Assembly (NCBI GenBank): GCA_017163975.1
Contig: JAFFSR010000343.1
Location: 4,720,001-4,784,000 of the forward strand
Source of the DNA: Anastatus disparis
Lineage: Eukaryota > Arthropoda > Insecta > Hymenoptera > Eupelmidae
Length of the DNA: 64,000 nt
Reading direction: 5' to 3'
Shown here piece after piece: positions 9,123 through 19,904 of this stretch. The position numbers and the translations under genes were made by a program. How positions within the stretch are numbered: the stretch's first letter is position 1; each line of letters opens with the position of its first letter. A model generated the notes under the pieces. That model did no database searches. It was not told the DNA's origin and saw nothing but the letters and a program-made list of their open reading frames with translations.

Positions 9123-9671
9123 GTTACCGCAGCTGCTAAACTTCTATTACTAACCTCATCAAATCCTCGAACCACTCTACATATACGATCATTAAGAGTG
9201 ATGAGCAAGAGTGGGGAGCGGCGGCGCGCGCGTGTGCGAGCAGTATCGTGCTGGCGCTAGCCAATCGTTTAGCTGATTAGCCATATAGCTGGATGACGCC
9301 AGCATTATTCCGCTCTTTAGCTATATGGCTGAAAGAGCCAAATAAGTATTAATCACCTACTTATAATTAATACCCCCACCCCACCACCACCACCACCACC
9401 ATTTATAGTATAAAATTTTGATATCTAAATAACATTGAGAGGTTAGTAATAGGTTCGTGAGTAGCGATTGGGACATTGACCATATTAAAATTTTTAGATT
9501 TTGTACAAGAAATCTAAAATTCTGAGAAATTAATAAATGAATTTATTTTAAATTTAATTGAATAATCTTTATGGTACATATTACAAAATAAAGCATTTAT
9601 TTATTATCTTAAAAAATTGCAATAAAATAAAAAGATAGTAAATATTTATGAGTATAGGTGCAGTGTCCATT
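9123..9671. other. Non-coding region upstream of the Polinton gene block
   Basis: No gene seen. A GC-rich patch lies at 9213-9240. AGCCATATAGCT (about 9279-9290) and AGCTATATGGCT (about 9318-9329) form an inverted repeat, and a CAC-triplet run lies at about 9370-9400. The position directly ahead of the ATPase makes it the natural place for a promoter, but no element can be named. Confidence 0.4.
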
Positions 9672-9980
9672 TTACATCTCCTTAAATCTACCTGTATTCT
9701 CTGTACCTGGTGATTCAGATGAAATCATCGTATTAAGTGTATTCTGTTCGTTATTATTGATCGCCATTGATGACTGTCTCTCATCATCACCCCACCAAGA
9801 GCAACCAGGCATTGGTTCAAAAGGTGGTGGCGCTGCTGTATTATTATTTACCCCCTCCACCGCAAAGTTTAGGGTAGTTTCAGAGACATTTATGACTTCT
9901 CTTACCTCTTCGGGAGGTGGTAGTAGCACAAGGTCTCTCGAATCAGATACATTTTCTTCTTCGGTCAGAAGTCTTATCAA
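9672..9980 (-). CDS. Possible Polinton ORF fragment, unknown
   Basis: A 102-codon open frame without an ATG start. Composition is unlike the AT-rich surroundings: acidic, proline-rich (LLPPPEEVREV, APPPFEPMPG) and asparagine-rich, as in viral linker or transactivator regions. Reading upstream, the same frame reaches a TAG within about 30 bases and beyond it a possible AG splice acceptor, so it may be a 3' exon or a truncated gene. The opposite strand also has a 122-codon frame that I regard as its shadow. Confidence 0.25.
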   Translation of the reverse strand: MIRLLTEEENVSDSRDLVLLPPPEEVREVINVSETTLNFAVEGVNNNTAAPPPFEPMPGCSWWGDDERQSSMAINNNEQNTLNTMISSESPGTENTGRFKEM

Positions 9981-11040
9981 CAGTTCATCCCACTACTGTC
10001 CTCCATCATATTTTGCAGGTCTGTAAAATTTATGTAAAATCTACTTAGTTGCACTATTTTTAACAAATAAGTCTTATCCCGTGAAATTCTGTGATCATAA
10101 ACAAAAAGTTTATTGGCCATTGATTATTGATCCGAAACTTATAATATTTTGCAAATCATGTTTTCAGATTTATTATTTTATTCACAACAAAAAAGTATTT
10201 TATAGCGAAATTCTACGATCGTAAAGAAAAAAGATACAAGCTTTTAAACAGTAAAAGAAATTATGAATAACTTACCCGATCTCTGGAAATTTTCAGGTCA
10301 ATTAATTGAAAATTAGCTGAGAAACTCTACGGTAAGTAAAAAAATTTTAAAAATCAAGTTATCGACAAGAGCAAAGGATTTTAACCAACGGATGGGGTTT
10401 TTTAAAATTATTTTCAGGTCAAAGTCTTGTATTTAATATATATTTAAGGTAAAAAGAAGTTTTATTAATTAATATCATTACAAAAACAAATTATGACTAC
10501 ATTTCAATTTCATTTTTTTTCAGGCTTAAAACTCAGTCTTGATACCTTAAATAAAAAGTACCATAACTGCCTGTAGAGTTATTTTACCATGTAGGGGAAA
10601 ATTTCAGTGAAAGGTTATAAAAATTACAAACTTTTAGTGCCAAATGAGTAAAATCAACCTTGGCGAAGAAAAGTTATTGAAAATCACATCAAAATATATA
10701 ATGGACCAATCAGAAGATAGCAACTTTGGGATTGGAAAAAATTTGTATAGTTTCTACACATGATTTCCAACAAAAAATGTCTTTATACATTTTTTTCTAA
10801 AACCTTTAGTTTTTTAATAAAAAAATATTAAAAATGATGATTTTACAAAAAAATTGAAAAAATCACAAAACTCCATGACCTCTTGCTCTTGACCTCTTTG
10901 ACCTAGAGCTCTAAAAATTTTTTTGGGTATTTTGGGTATCAAATAGAACATTTTCCCAGATTTTTAGCGATTTTTATTTTTTGACCAGGTGAGTTGATAT
11001 GAAACGCCCCATATATATATATATATATAGTTGTTTTTAG
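9981..11040. other. AT-rich non-coding stretch
   Basis: No gene seen. From about 10570 to 11030 the sequence is distantly similar to 61880-62270: an 'accaatcagaa'-like segment, a TTTTGGGTA segment, then a conserved end running into a (TA)n tract. It is probably an old dispersed repeat whose tail is the microsatellite. Confidence 0.4.
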
Positions 11041-11083
11041 TTATATACACAACTTGGGCGTATTAACAATGAATGTCAAAAAT

Positions 11084-11296
<213 letters not shown>

Positions 11297-11491
11297 TTGT
11301 GTAGGAACTCTACTGTAATCTAATGTGAAGTTAAAGTTATTCTTTATTCTGCCTTCTGCTTTCCTAATACTTTTTATCATTTTTATATCGTTAATTTCCG
11401 ATAATTATCGGATTCTTTAAATTTAAATTTATTTCAAATGTAACAAGTTTATTACATGTAATGTTTTAAATCTTGGTTATTATTATTTGTA

Positions 11492-12611
11492 CAGTACCGC
11501 TCAAAAGTTCGTAAAAATTTTTTTTTTTTTTTAACTCAACTTCAAACTGCGATATTTCGGAAACGGCTCAATGAATTTGAAAAATCCGGACGGCGTTTGA
11601 AAGATCAGACAAAATACTAGTTTTTTGTGTCCTGCCGAATATTCTTATCCCTTTTTTTAACTCTATTTCTAATGATAGAAAAATTTTTTATTTTTACGAA
11701 TTTTTAAATTTCAATCAATCAAATGTAACTTTTTAAGAAATTGATAAAATTAAAAAATTCGAACGCGACTGAAAAGTAGAGTGAATTTTCTAAATCTTTA
11801 TGTTTAATGATTTTTTTGTATCTATTTCCTGCGTGTAGCTAAAAATGCGTGAAAATGGAAAGTATAAGAAAATCAGTTTTAGATATGATAATATTTTCCA
11901 ATGTCGCGAGTCAATTTTGGTTTACATTAGCAAGATACAAAAAGATAGTATTTTGTCTAATCTTTTAAACGCCATCCAGATTTTTCAAATTTATCGAGTC
12001 ATTTCCGAAATATCGCAGTTTGAAGTTGAGTTTCTAAAAAAAAATTTTTTTACGAACTAATGAACGGTATTGTATACTTTTAACAAAATTATCACAAATT
12101 TTATCACAATTATTATAAATGATAGTGTCCTCTTTTTGAATAAATTAAAGTTATTTACAAATTTGATTCTTCGTATGTATATACGAACTACAGATTTGAA
12201 CACATGCTGAAATGTAAACAAAAATAGACCCGCGATATTGGAAAATATTATCATATCTAAAACTGATTTTCTTGTACTTTCCATTTTTGCGGATTTTTAG
12301 CTACACGCAGGAAATAGATACAAAAAAATCATTAAACATAAAGATTTAGAAAATTCACTCTACTTTTCAGTCGCGTTCGAATTTTTTAATTTTATCAATT
12401 TCTTAAAAAGTTACATTTGATTGATTGAAATTTAAAAATTCGTAAAAATAAAAAATTTTTCTATCATTAGAAATAGAGTTAAAAAAAGGGATAAGAATAT
12501 TCGGCAGGACACAAAAAAATAGTATTTTGTCTGATCTTTCAAACGCCGTCCGGATTTTTCCGTTCCGGAGTTAAAAAAAAAAAAATTTTTACGAACTTTT
12601 GAGCGGTACTG
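11492..12611. mobile_element. Tc1/mariner-like foldback MITE, two units head-to-head, TA target
   Basis: The ends CAGTACCGCTCAAAAGTTCG and its reverse complement are flanked by TA on both sides. The first unit (11492-12072) is itself a long palindrome ending in a diverged terminal copy (CGAACTAATGAACGGTATTG). The second (about 12200-12611) is an inverted, incomplete copy of the first half. No transposase is encoded. The insertion splits a ~300-bp tandem unit whose uninterrupted form is seen nearby. Confidence 0.8.
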
Positions 12612-12675
12612 TATATGAATATGCAAATTAAGTTTATCTCTCTCTCTCTCTCTCTCTTTTTTTATATATATATTC

Positions 12676-12713
<38 letters not shown>

Positions 12714-12922
12714 AGACACTCTACAGTCTATCTAATGTTAATATTAAGTTAATGTTATATTTTCTGTTGACTTCTACTTTCCTGTTACTTTTTATCATTT
12801 TAACATCGTTGAATTCCGATAATTATTGGTTCTTAAATATATTTCAAATACAACAAGTTTATTACCTGTAATGTTTTAAATCTAGATTGTGATTATTTAC
12901 ATATGGGTATGCAAATTAAGTT

Positions 12923-12994
<72 letters not shown>

Positions 12995-13195
12995 AGCTTT
13001 ACTGCTCATCTAATGTTAATGTTAAGTTAATGTTATACTTTCTTTCGCCTTCTACTCTCCTGATACTTTTTATCATTTTAATATCGTTAATAACCGATAG
13101 TTATTGGATTTTGAATTAAATTCGATCGAACTTTATTACGTGTAATGTTTTAATTTTTATCATTATTATTTTCAAGTGAATATGCAAATTAAGTT

Positions 13196-13831
13196 CATCA
13201 CAAAGACTTGTGCGGTTATACCTGTAAGCCACAGATATGGATTTTGTAATTTTATAAAATCAGCGACCTTGGACCTTCTTTTATTAAATTCTTTTCTCAC
13301 ACTACGTTAGGGTTATTTAAGCAAGTCAGCACTGTATGCCCGAGTTAGTGATAGAATAAAAACTTTTCTGTTAATTATGTTATTCAATATTTTCTCTAAT
13401 TTTATTTTGCGTCATAAATTTGAAATATAAATCTCAATTTTCAACTTTTTATCGTGAAATGAGGGATAGAAATTAAGAAAATATCGAATTTAATGCTGCT
13501 GATTTTAACTTTACTCTAGAATATGATTCTTAAAACTGTAGTTTGATTCTCTTTATCGTTAACATGAGACTTAAAAATTAAAAATATCAGATTTAATGGT
13601 GCTGATTTTACCTTTACTCTAGAATATGATTCCTAAAAGAGAAGTTCGAATCTTTTCTACGAGGAAAAAGTGTCAAATTATTAATTTTACTGTGCGAACT
13701 TAAAAATATTTCTAAGTCTTAGGGGTGGGAATTATGCTTTTTATAATCGTGGACTTGGGGCCTCGATCAGTCCTTGTCGACAATTCTTAAAGCTCGCCTG
13801 TGTATACTGTCATTTTTCTGTAATAATAAAA
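13196..13831. other. AT-rich non-coding stretch before the plus-strand Polinton gene
   Basis: A short duplication (about 13490-13560 and 13585-13650, sharing TTTACTCTAGAATATGATTC) is the only structure seen. The last 100 bases should hold the promoter of the gene at 13832. Confidence 0.35.
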
Positions 13832-14683
13832 ATGTTTAACGTGTATTTACAAGCACCGGTGGATGTACCAGTAGTGGTAGATGTAGCACCACTGGTAAAC
13901 TATATTAACTTGGGGCAGCCCAATATATTTGAAAATTATTGGGTTGCTCTTAATGATGATGATGCAAACATCTGGGAGCATCAAGTTGGTGAAGGAGATG
14001 TACGAGAACAAGAACAAGAACAAGAACAACAACAACAACCACAACCACAGTGGCATCAAATTGTTGACAACAACAATGAAAATGAAGATGCACAATTACA
14101 ACAACAACAACCACAACCACAGTGGCATCAAATTGTTGACAACAACAATGAAAATGAAGATGCACAATTTATAGATTCTGGATACTGGTCCAATGCCAAA
14201 ACGGTCCAGAATCAGAGAGAAGAAGATCCTGGTTTTATCCCTCCGCAGAACATCGCAGAGGAGGAAGAAGAAGTACCAGAGGAGGAGATGGAAGTTGAAG
14301 ATATCATCGAGCTCTATAGAGCAAATAGAGCCGAAGAGTCTCGCCAGCAGCAATTGCTGGATATGGCGAAGATTTATTTTAGAAAGAAAATTCAGAAATT
14401 AAAAAGGAAATCAGACCGGTTCGTTTGACGAATACAGCGTCAATTAAGAGCAATTAAAACAAGAAGACAAGAGCAAGAGCGGATTATACCGCCAAGATAT
14501 CGTCGCCCTAACCCTGAAGAGGATAGACCGCGACGACACCGTGACATATGTTGGGGCTGTTCAAGACCATTCTATAGAGAAGGTATTCGACGGTGGAGAA
14601 GGTGCGAAGCGTGCGGTCTTTGGCTATGTCCAGAGTGTGGATTGGATGCAGTCCATTGTCAAAATGAAGACATACTTTTTTAA
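13832..14683 (+). pseudogene. Polinton plus-strand protein with zinc-binding C-terminus and in-frame TGA
   Basis: ATG MFNVYLQAPV opens a 198-codon frame ending at TGA 14426-14428. The same frame then runs without break for another 84 codons to TAA 14681-14683. The N-terminal part is acidic. It has a glutamine-rich region with an exact 24-residue tandem duplication (72-bp period, around 14027-14170), then an acidic EEEEEVPEEEMEVEDI patch and a basic stretch. Beyond the TGA comes another basic stretch and a cysteine cluster (CWGC, CEAC, LCPEC, then HC) typical of a zinc ribbon or RING-like finger. AATAAAAG follows at 14707. Either the TGA is a disabling mutation or it is read through. It is the only evident gene in the right half. 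Confidence 0.6.
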
Positions 14684-14689
14684 TTATTT

Positions 14690-14792
14690 ATGAGTGGTTG
14701 TGAAAAATAAAAGTTTAGTGTTAATAAATAACATGCGGGCGTATGTATTCATAATAATTATGATAAAATGTGTATGTATTCATAATAATTAC
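14690..14792. repeat. 3' end of the plus-strand gene and a 34-bp duplication
   Basis: AATAAAAG at about 14707 is a plausible polyadenylation signal. GTATGTATTCATAATAATTA(T/C)GATAAAAT occurs twice in tandem just before the 441-bp repeats. Confidence 0.5.
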
Positions 14793-14838
14793 GATAAAAT
14801 TTAGTGAAAAGTGTTTCAGTAATTTATATAAATTGTGT

Positions 14839-14927
<89 letters not shown>

Positions 14928-16235
14928 CGTGTATGTGTGATAATTTTGATTACTTTAAATAATAAGAAACACGTATTTTATAAAAGTGTTTTCTACTTTT
15001 TTTATTATAATATATATTTGTGTTTTTTAAATTCATTTGTATTTCTATTAAAGTACGTGTGTGTATGTATTTTTGTAAATATTTTAATAATTTACAGTGA
15101 AATGACATAATATATGTGAAGTGAATTATATTTTATATGTATGAATAAATTTTTTAAATTTAAAGATAAATTTTTTATTTGTGACTGAGGGTGTCATGTA
15201 TCATCCTAAAATTTATAACGTCAGCACCTTAACATACGACTTTTTCATATTAAAGGTGAAGATTCGGCTTCACTGTCAGTATGATAAAATTTAGTGAAAA
15301 GTGTTTCAGTAGTTTATATAAATTGTGTGCGTATATGTGTGTGTGTGTGTGTGCGTGTATGTGTGATAATTTTGATTATTTTAAATTAAATTGTTTTTAA
15401 TAATAAGAAACACGTATTTTATAAAAGTGTTTTCTACTTTTTTTATTATAATATATATTTGTGTTTTTTAAATTCATTTGTATTTCTATTAAAGTACGTG
15501 TGTGTATGTATTTTTGTAAATATTTTAATAATTTACAGTGAAATGACATAATATATGTGAAGTGAATTATATTTTATATGTATGAATAAATTTTTTAAAT
15601 TTAAAGATAAATTTTTTATTTGTGACTGAGGGTGTCATGTATCATCCTAAAATTTATAACGTCAGCACCTTAACATACGACTTTTTCATATTAAAGGTGA
15701 AGATTCGGCTTCACTGTCAGTATGATAAAATTTAGTGAAAAGTGTTTCAGTAGTTTATATAAATTGTGTGCGTATATGTGTGTGTGTGTGTGCGTGTATG
15801 TGTGATAATTTTGATTATTTTAAATTAAATTGTTTTTAATAATAAGAAACACGTATTTTATAAAAGTGTTTTCTACTTTTTTTATTATAATATATATTTG
15901 TGTTTTTTAAATTCATTTGTATTTCTATTAAAGTACGTGTGTGTATGTATTTTTGTAAATATTTTAATAATTTACAGTGAAATGACATAATATATGTGAA
16001 GTGAATTATATTTTATATGTATGAATAAATTTTTTAAATTTAAAGATAAATTTTTTATTTGTGACTGAGTGTCATGTATCGTCCTAAAAATTTTAAGCTT
16101 TATAAAATCAACACCCGTACATACGTCTTGGGTAGGGAGATTTCTTACGTTGAAATTTTAAATTTATAACGTCAGCACCCTAACATACGACTTTTTCATA
16201 TTAAGGGTGGAGATTCGGCTTCACTGTCAGTCTCC
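14793..16235. repeat. Tandem repeat, 441-bp unit (three copies), with (GT)n core
   Basis: GATAAAATTTAGTGAAAAGTG recurs at 14793, 15283 and 15724. The last two copies are nearly identical (441-bp spacing). The first is 490 bp because its GT tract is longer. Each unit ends with GGTGAAGATTCGGCTTCACTG, a short inverted repeat. A degenerate fourth end lies at 16150-16235. Confidence 0.9.
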
Positions 16236-16437
16236 ATCGAAACTCCGGGCAGAAAGGTTGTTCTACAACGTGGGGATGTGCTTCCAACAGTGATCAGCTG
16301 GTATAAAATTTTTAAATTTCAAATATTGTGTATTTATTTTTGTGTGTGTGTGTGTGTGCGTGTGTGCGTGTGCGTGTGCGTGTGTGCGTGTGTGTGTGTA
16401 AGCATGGATTTATTTCTTGGGGCACCAATGTTCCGTC

Positions 16438-16547
16438 TCAACAATCCCTACTTCGCCTTCTCAGAGGTCATTGACCTAGTGATCAGTAACCTTTGGGTGG
16501 TGGAGTGGGGGTTTGTTGTGACGGTCCATGGTGCCCCTATAACTACT
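16438..16547 (-). repeat. Polinton right terminal inverted repeat
   Basis: Reverse complement of the left repeat, ending GCCCCTATAACTACT, followed exactly by the CACATA duplication at 16548-16553. An open frame at 16278-16571 crossing it is fortuitous. Confidence 0.88.
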
Positions 16548-16837
16548 CACATAAATAAAACTCCAAATTAACCAAATTAGATCGATGGAAATTCGATATT
16601 TCGAATTATGATGAACAAAGTAAAATTTATTAAGACATCATGTTTGATTGCACACAGGTAAATACCATATTAACCAAATTGAATCAATAAAAATTCAATA
16701 TTTTAAATTTTGATGTGAAAAACAGAATTAATTAAAGCAACTTATTTGATTGCATACAAATAAACTTTAAATTGAATAAATTGAATCGACAATTATGCTA
16801 TATTTTGAATTTTGGCGTAGAAGACAATATTTATTAT

Positions 16838-17043
16838 AGGATGATAAAAATTTCCATCGGTCTTACAGCCAATTTAAAATCTATATAAGAAAATAATTAA
16901 ATAAATATGGACAGTCAGACTGCCCTTGTTTATAATCACCCCCATTTATAAACAAGGGCAGTCTGACTGTCCATATTTATTTAATTATTTTATTATATAG
17001 ATTTTAAATTGACTGTAAGACCGATGGAAATATTTATCATCCT
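16838..17043. mobile_element. 206-bp foldback MITE with 9-bp TSD
   Basis: AGGATGATAAAAATTTCCATC and its reverse complement bound a nearly perfect hairpin whose stem reaches GGACAGTCAGACTGCCC on both sides of a ~12-base loop. ATTTATTAT is repeated exactly at 16829-16837 and 17044-17052. A 9-bp duplication suits Mutator-like elements, though the duplicated sequence is AT-rich. Confidence 0.8.
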
Positions 17044-17293
17044 ATTTATTATTCAGTCGACATAAGTATTGTTTTTATTTTTAATATTTATTATAACATC
17101 ATATTTAATTGTAACAAATAAATCTCAAATTAAACAAATCAAATCGGTGGTAATTCAATATATTGATTTTAATGTCAAAACCTAAATTTATTAAAGCATT
17201 ATACTTGATTGTATACAAATAAACTCATATCAATCAAATTATTAACAATTCAACATTTTTAGTTTTGTTGTGGGAATCAAAATTTATTGAAAC

Positions 17294-17614
17294 TGTTGTA
17301 ATATGTAAATGTTGCGTTTTTCATCTGTCGGTAAATGCGTACTCGACCATACATTCGATACAGCAAATCAGCTGAGAAAGAGAGGCTCTAGTCAAGCTCA
17401 GATAGTCTGTTAAACAGAGTCTAGCAAGCGCCATGTAGCGATAAATACAAGTTCTTTACAAACGTATATGTGTAAAGTAAAGCTACCATCTATAACAAAA
17501 TAGATGATTAATTACTGTACTTAACATAATTTAGAATACATATCAACCAATTTAACATTATTAATAAAAGTGTTTTCTTTCCGATCCCGGAACATAAAAC
17601 CTTTATTCCCAACA
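17294..17614. mobile_element. Putative solo LTR (321 bp)
   Basis: The segment interrupts the satellite, begins TGTTGTAATATG and ends CCCAACA, giving the canonical TG...CA form with a TGTTG/CAACA inverted end. An AATAAAAG lies at about 17563 on the plus strand. The flanks GAAAC and TTAAC are only partly alike, so a 5-bp target duplication is not certain. Confidence 0.5.
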
Positions 17615-17990
17615 TTAACATCATATTTAATTACGCAAATAAACCCCAAATTATTAAAATTTAATCGAAATAATTAAATATTTCAAATTTGATTTTAAAA
17701 TCAAAATTGTTAAAGCATGTTATTTAATTGCACGCAAAAAAACTTAAAATTAATCAAAATCATCCAATAATAATTGTATTTTTCAAAACTTAATTTGAAG
17801 AGTACAATTTATTAAAACATCACTTTTGACTAAGAAAAAATAAATATAAAATGAATGATGTTTAATCGATATTAATTCGATATTTTCAATTTTGAGATAA
17901 GAATTAAGATTTATTAAAGCATCATATATGACTGCGCACAAATAAACCGTAAATTTAACAGATAATTATAATTATACAGTCACAAAGCTT

Positions 17991-18490
17991 ATGTGCTAAA
18001 AGTAACTTTCAGAATTTCATCAAAGAATCGTATAATCAATGACAGTGAATAAAAAGCTACTATAAGCGTCTAAGGCACAGTCTGTTTAGATAATTTTAAA
18101 AACCTTACTGATGAGTTGTCAATAAAAAGACTTATTCAGAACGTTGTCCTTATAGGTGAGATTTGTATAGATATGCTTTTAAACATGCACACAATTCACA
18201 GACTATTAAAATCACATCTAACAAAAAGTTTATTGTAATTCGATGGATATCATAATCGTTAAAACAATAAGACAAAGTCACACTTTTTGTCATCAACATC
18301 ATTATAAACATAAGGGTCGCCGTCATCGTTGAAACTTTTTATTATTATAGACATTATTAACTTAATTCTGATTGATGATATCATCAACAATGTGTGTGCA
18401 TATGTATGCGTGTATTAATGTCTGTGCATCGGCAAGTGAGAGCGTGTGCGATTATCTATCAAGAGATACGACTATGTATGATCGTGTGTG
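17991..18490. other. Non-coding stretch
   Basis: Nothing recognisable beyond scattered satellite-like fragments and a GT-rich edge leading into the next minisatellite. Confidence 0.3.
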
Positions 18491-18499
18491 ATCGCATGT

Positions 18500-19115
18500 G
18501 AAACACATACACATACACGCGTACACACATGAACACGTACATACACATATAAACACGAACACATACGTACGAAAAACGCACGCATACGTAAAAACACTTG
18601 CTTACATTTACACGCACGTACAAACATATACGCACACGTACAAACACGTACAAACACGTACACAAAGGTAAAAACACGTACACACACGTACACTCACATA
18701 AAAACACAAACACGTACACACACGTACATACACGTATAGACGCGTACACACGCGTACAAACATGTTTTCACAAGTACAAACATGTGCAAACACGTACAAA
18801 CACGCACAAACACGTACACTCACGTACAAACACGCACAAGCACGTACAAATACATACATACGCGTACACACGCATACACACACGTACACACATGTAAAAA
18901 CATGTATACACACATGCAAACACGCACAAACACGTACACATACGTACAAACACTACATACACGTACAGATGATTACACACACGTATACACACGTGCAATC
19001 ACGTACAAACACGTACAGACACGTAAAATCACGTACAAATTCGTACAGACGCGAAGACACATGTTCACATACGTATACACACGCACAAGCACGTACACAG
19101 ATGTAGAATCACTAT
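18500..19115. repeat. Minisatellite of CACGTACAAA-type units
   Basis: About 600 bases of 10-12-base units (ACACGTACAAAC, ACACGTACACAC and variants). The six long overlapping frames on both strands are artefacts of a repeat without stops. Confidence 0.93.
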
Positions 19116-19448
19116 AGAAAATACATATATAACTACAGTAGACAATATCTAACATTTCTAAATTTCAGAATTCAAAATGCTCAAAAACGTTTAAAATAAC
19201 GTTGTGGCACGTTTTTCTATACGCAATTGGTTTTCCGCTGATGAAAAATTTATATATCTTCTGATATTTATATAAAAGAATATTATAACACGAGTTTATA
19301 TAAAGAATGAATATAATATAAGCAGATTTTTTCTTTTAGTCCTAAAGCATTTTAATATAATAGAAAGATTATTCATTTTTACTTATCATGTTGCTGGTAA
19401 TTATTTAAAATAGTATATAACTTTTAAGCGTATCTGTCAATGTTTCAA
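19116..19448. other. AT-rich non-coding stretch
   Basis: No gene, repeat or regulatory site that I can support. Confidence 0.3.
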
Positions 19449-19709
19449 TCTTAGAGCATATATACCTGGAGGGAGCATGCAAAGCCAAAAAGTGTAAGAA
19501 AAAAAAGAGAGAAAAAGGTAGCTTAGGGTCAAGTGTTTTCTCTCTCGCGCGGATTCTCATTGGCTGCTGTATGCTTTAAAGGGGAGAGCAACAGCCAATG
19601 AGAATCCGCGCGAGAGAGAAAGCACTCCACCCTAAGCTATCTTACTCTCTCTTTTATTTTTTACACTTTTTTGCTTTGCATGCTCCCTCCAGGTATATAT
19701 GCTCTAAGA
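19449..19709. mobile_element. 261-bp foldback MITE
   Basis: TCTTAGAGCATATATACCTGG and its reverse complement form long arms that include the GC-rich block CTCTCTCGCGCGGATTCTCA. The loop is about 20 bases (around 19572-19588). TTTCAA is repeated at 19443-19448 and 19710-19715. The superfamily is not certain. Confidence 0.8.
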
Positions 19710-19904
19710 TTTCAATATACTTTCAAAATAATAATAATTATAAATGTTTTATTTTAAATTTCCTAGAATTTATACAATTAATACTGATTTAAAAAGTTTT
19801 ATACTTTACTTAATTTTATTATTTTAAAATTTTAATTTTTTCAAAAATATAATCATATTTATTGATTTCATATATAATAGTGTATCACTTCAATAAAAAA
19901 AATG

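Larger units (their letters stand above)
16554..17990. repeat. AT-rich ~105-bp satellite array (right flank)
   Basis: The array seen at 1-353 resumes here. Landmarks (AATCGATGG-AATT, TTTTGAATTTTGATGT, TTATTAAAGCATCATATTTGATTGCACACAAATAAA-like) recur at irregular ~100-bp spacing. It is interrupted by a MITE (16838-17043) and an LTR-like insertion (17294-17614). Confidence 0.7.

Noticed and set aside
9658..10026. Plus-strand 122-codon frame
   Set aside because: Serine-rich antisense of the minus-strand frame at 9672-9980, which has the more protein-like composition; neither is certain.
13847..14353. Minus-strand frames rich in valine and phenylalanine
   Set aside because: Antisense shadows of the glutamine/asparagine-rich plus-strand gene.
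18500..19115. CRISPR-like array
   Set aside because: Units are 10-12 bases and contiguous without unique spacers; the genome is eukaryotic.
18459..19155. Cluster of 60-114-codon frames on both strands
   Set aside because: All lie in the CACGTACAAA minisatellite and are its translations.
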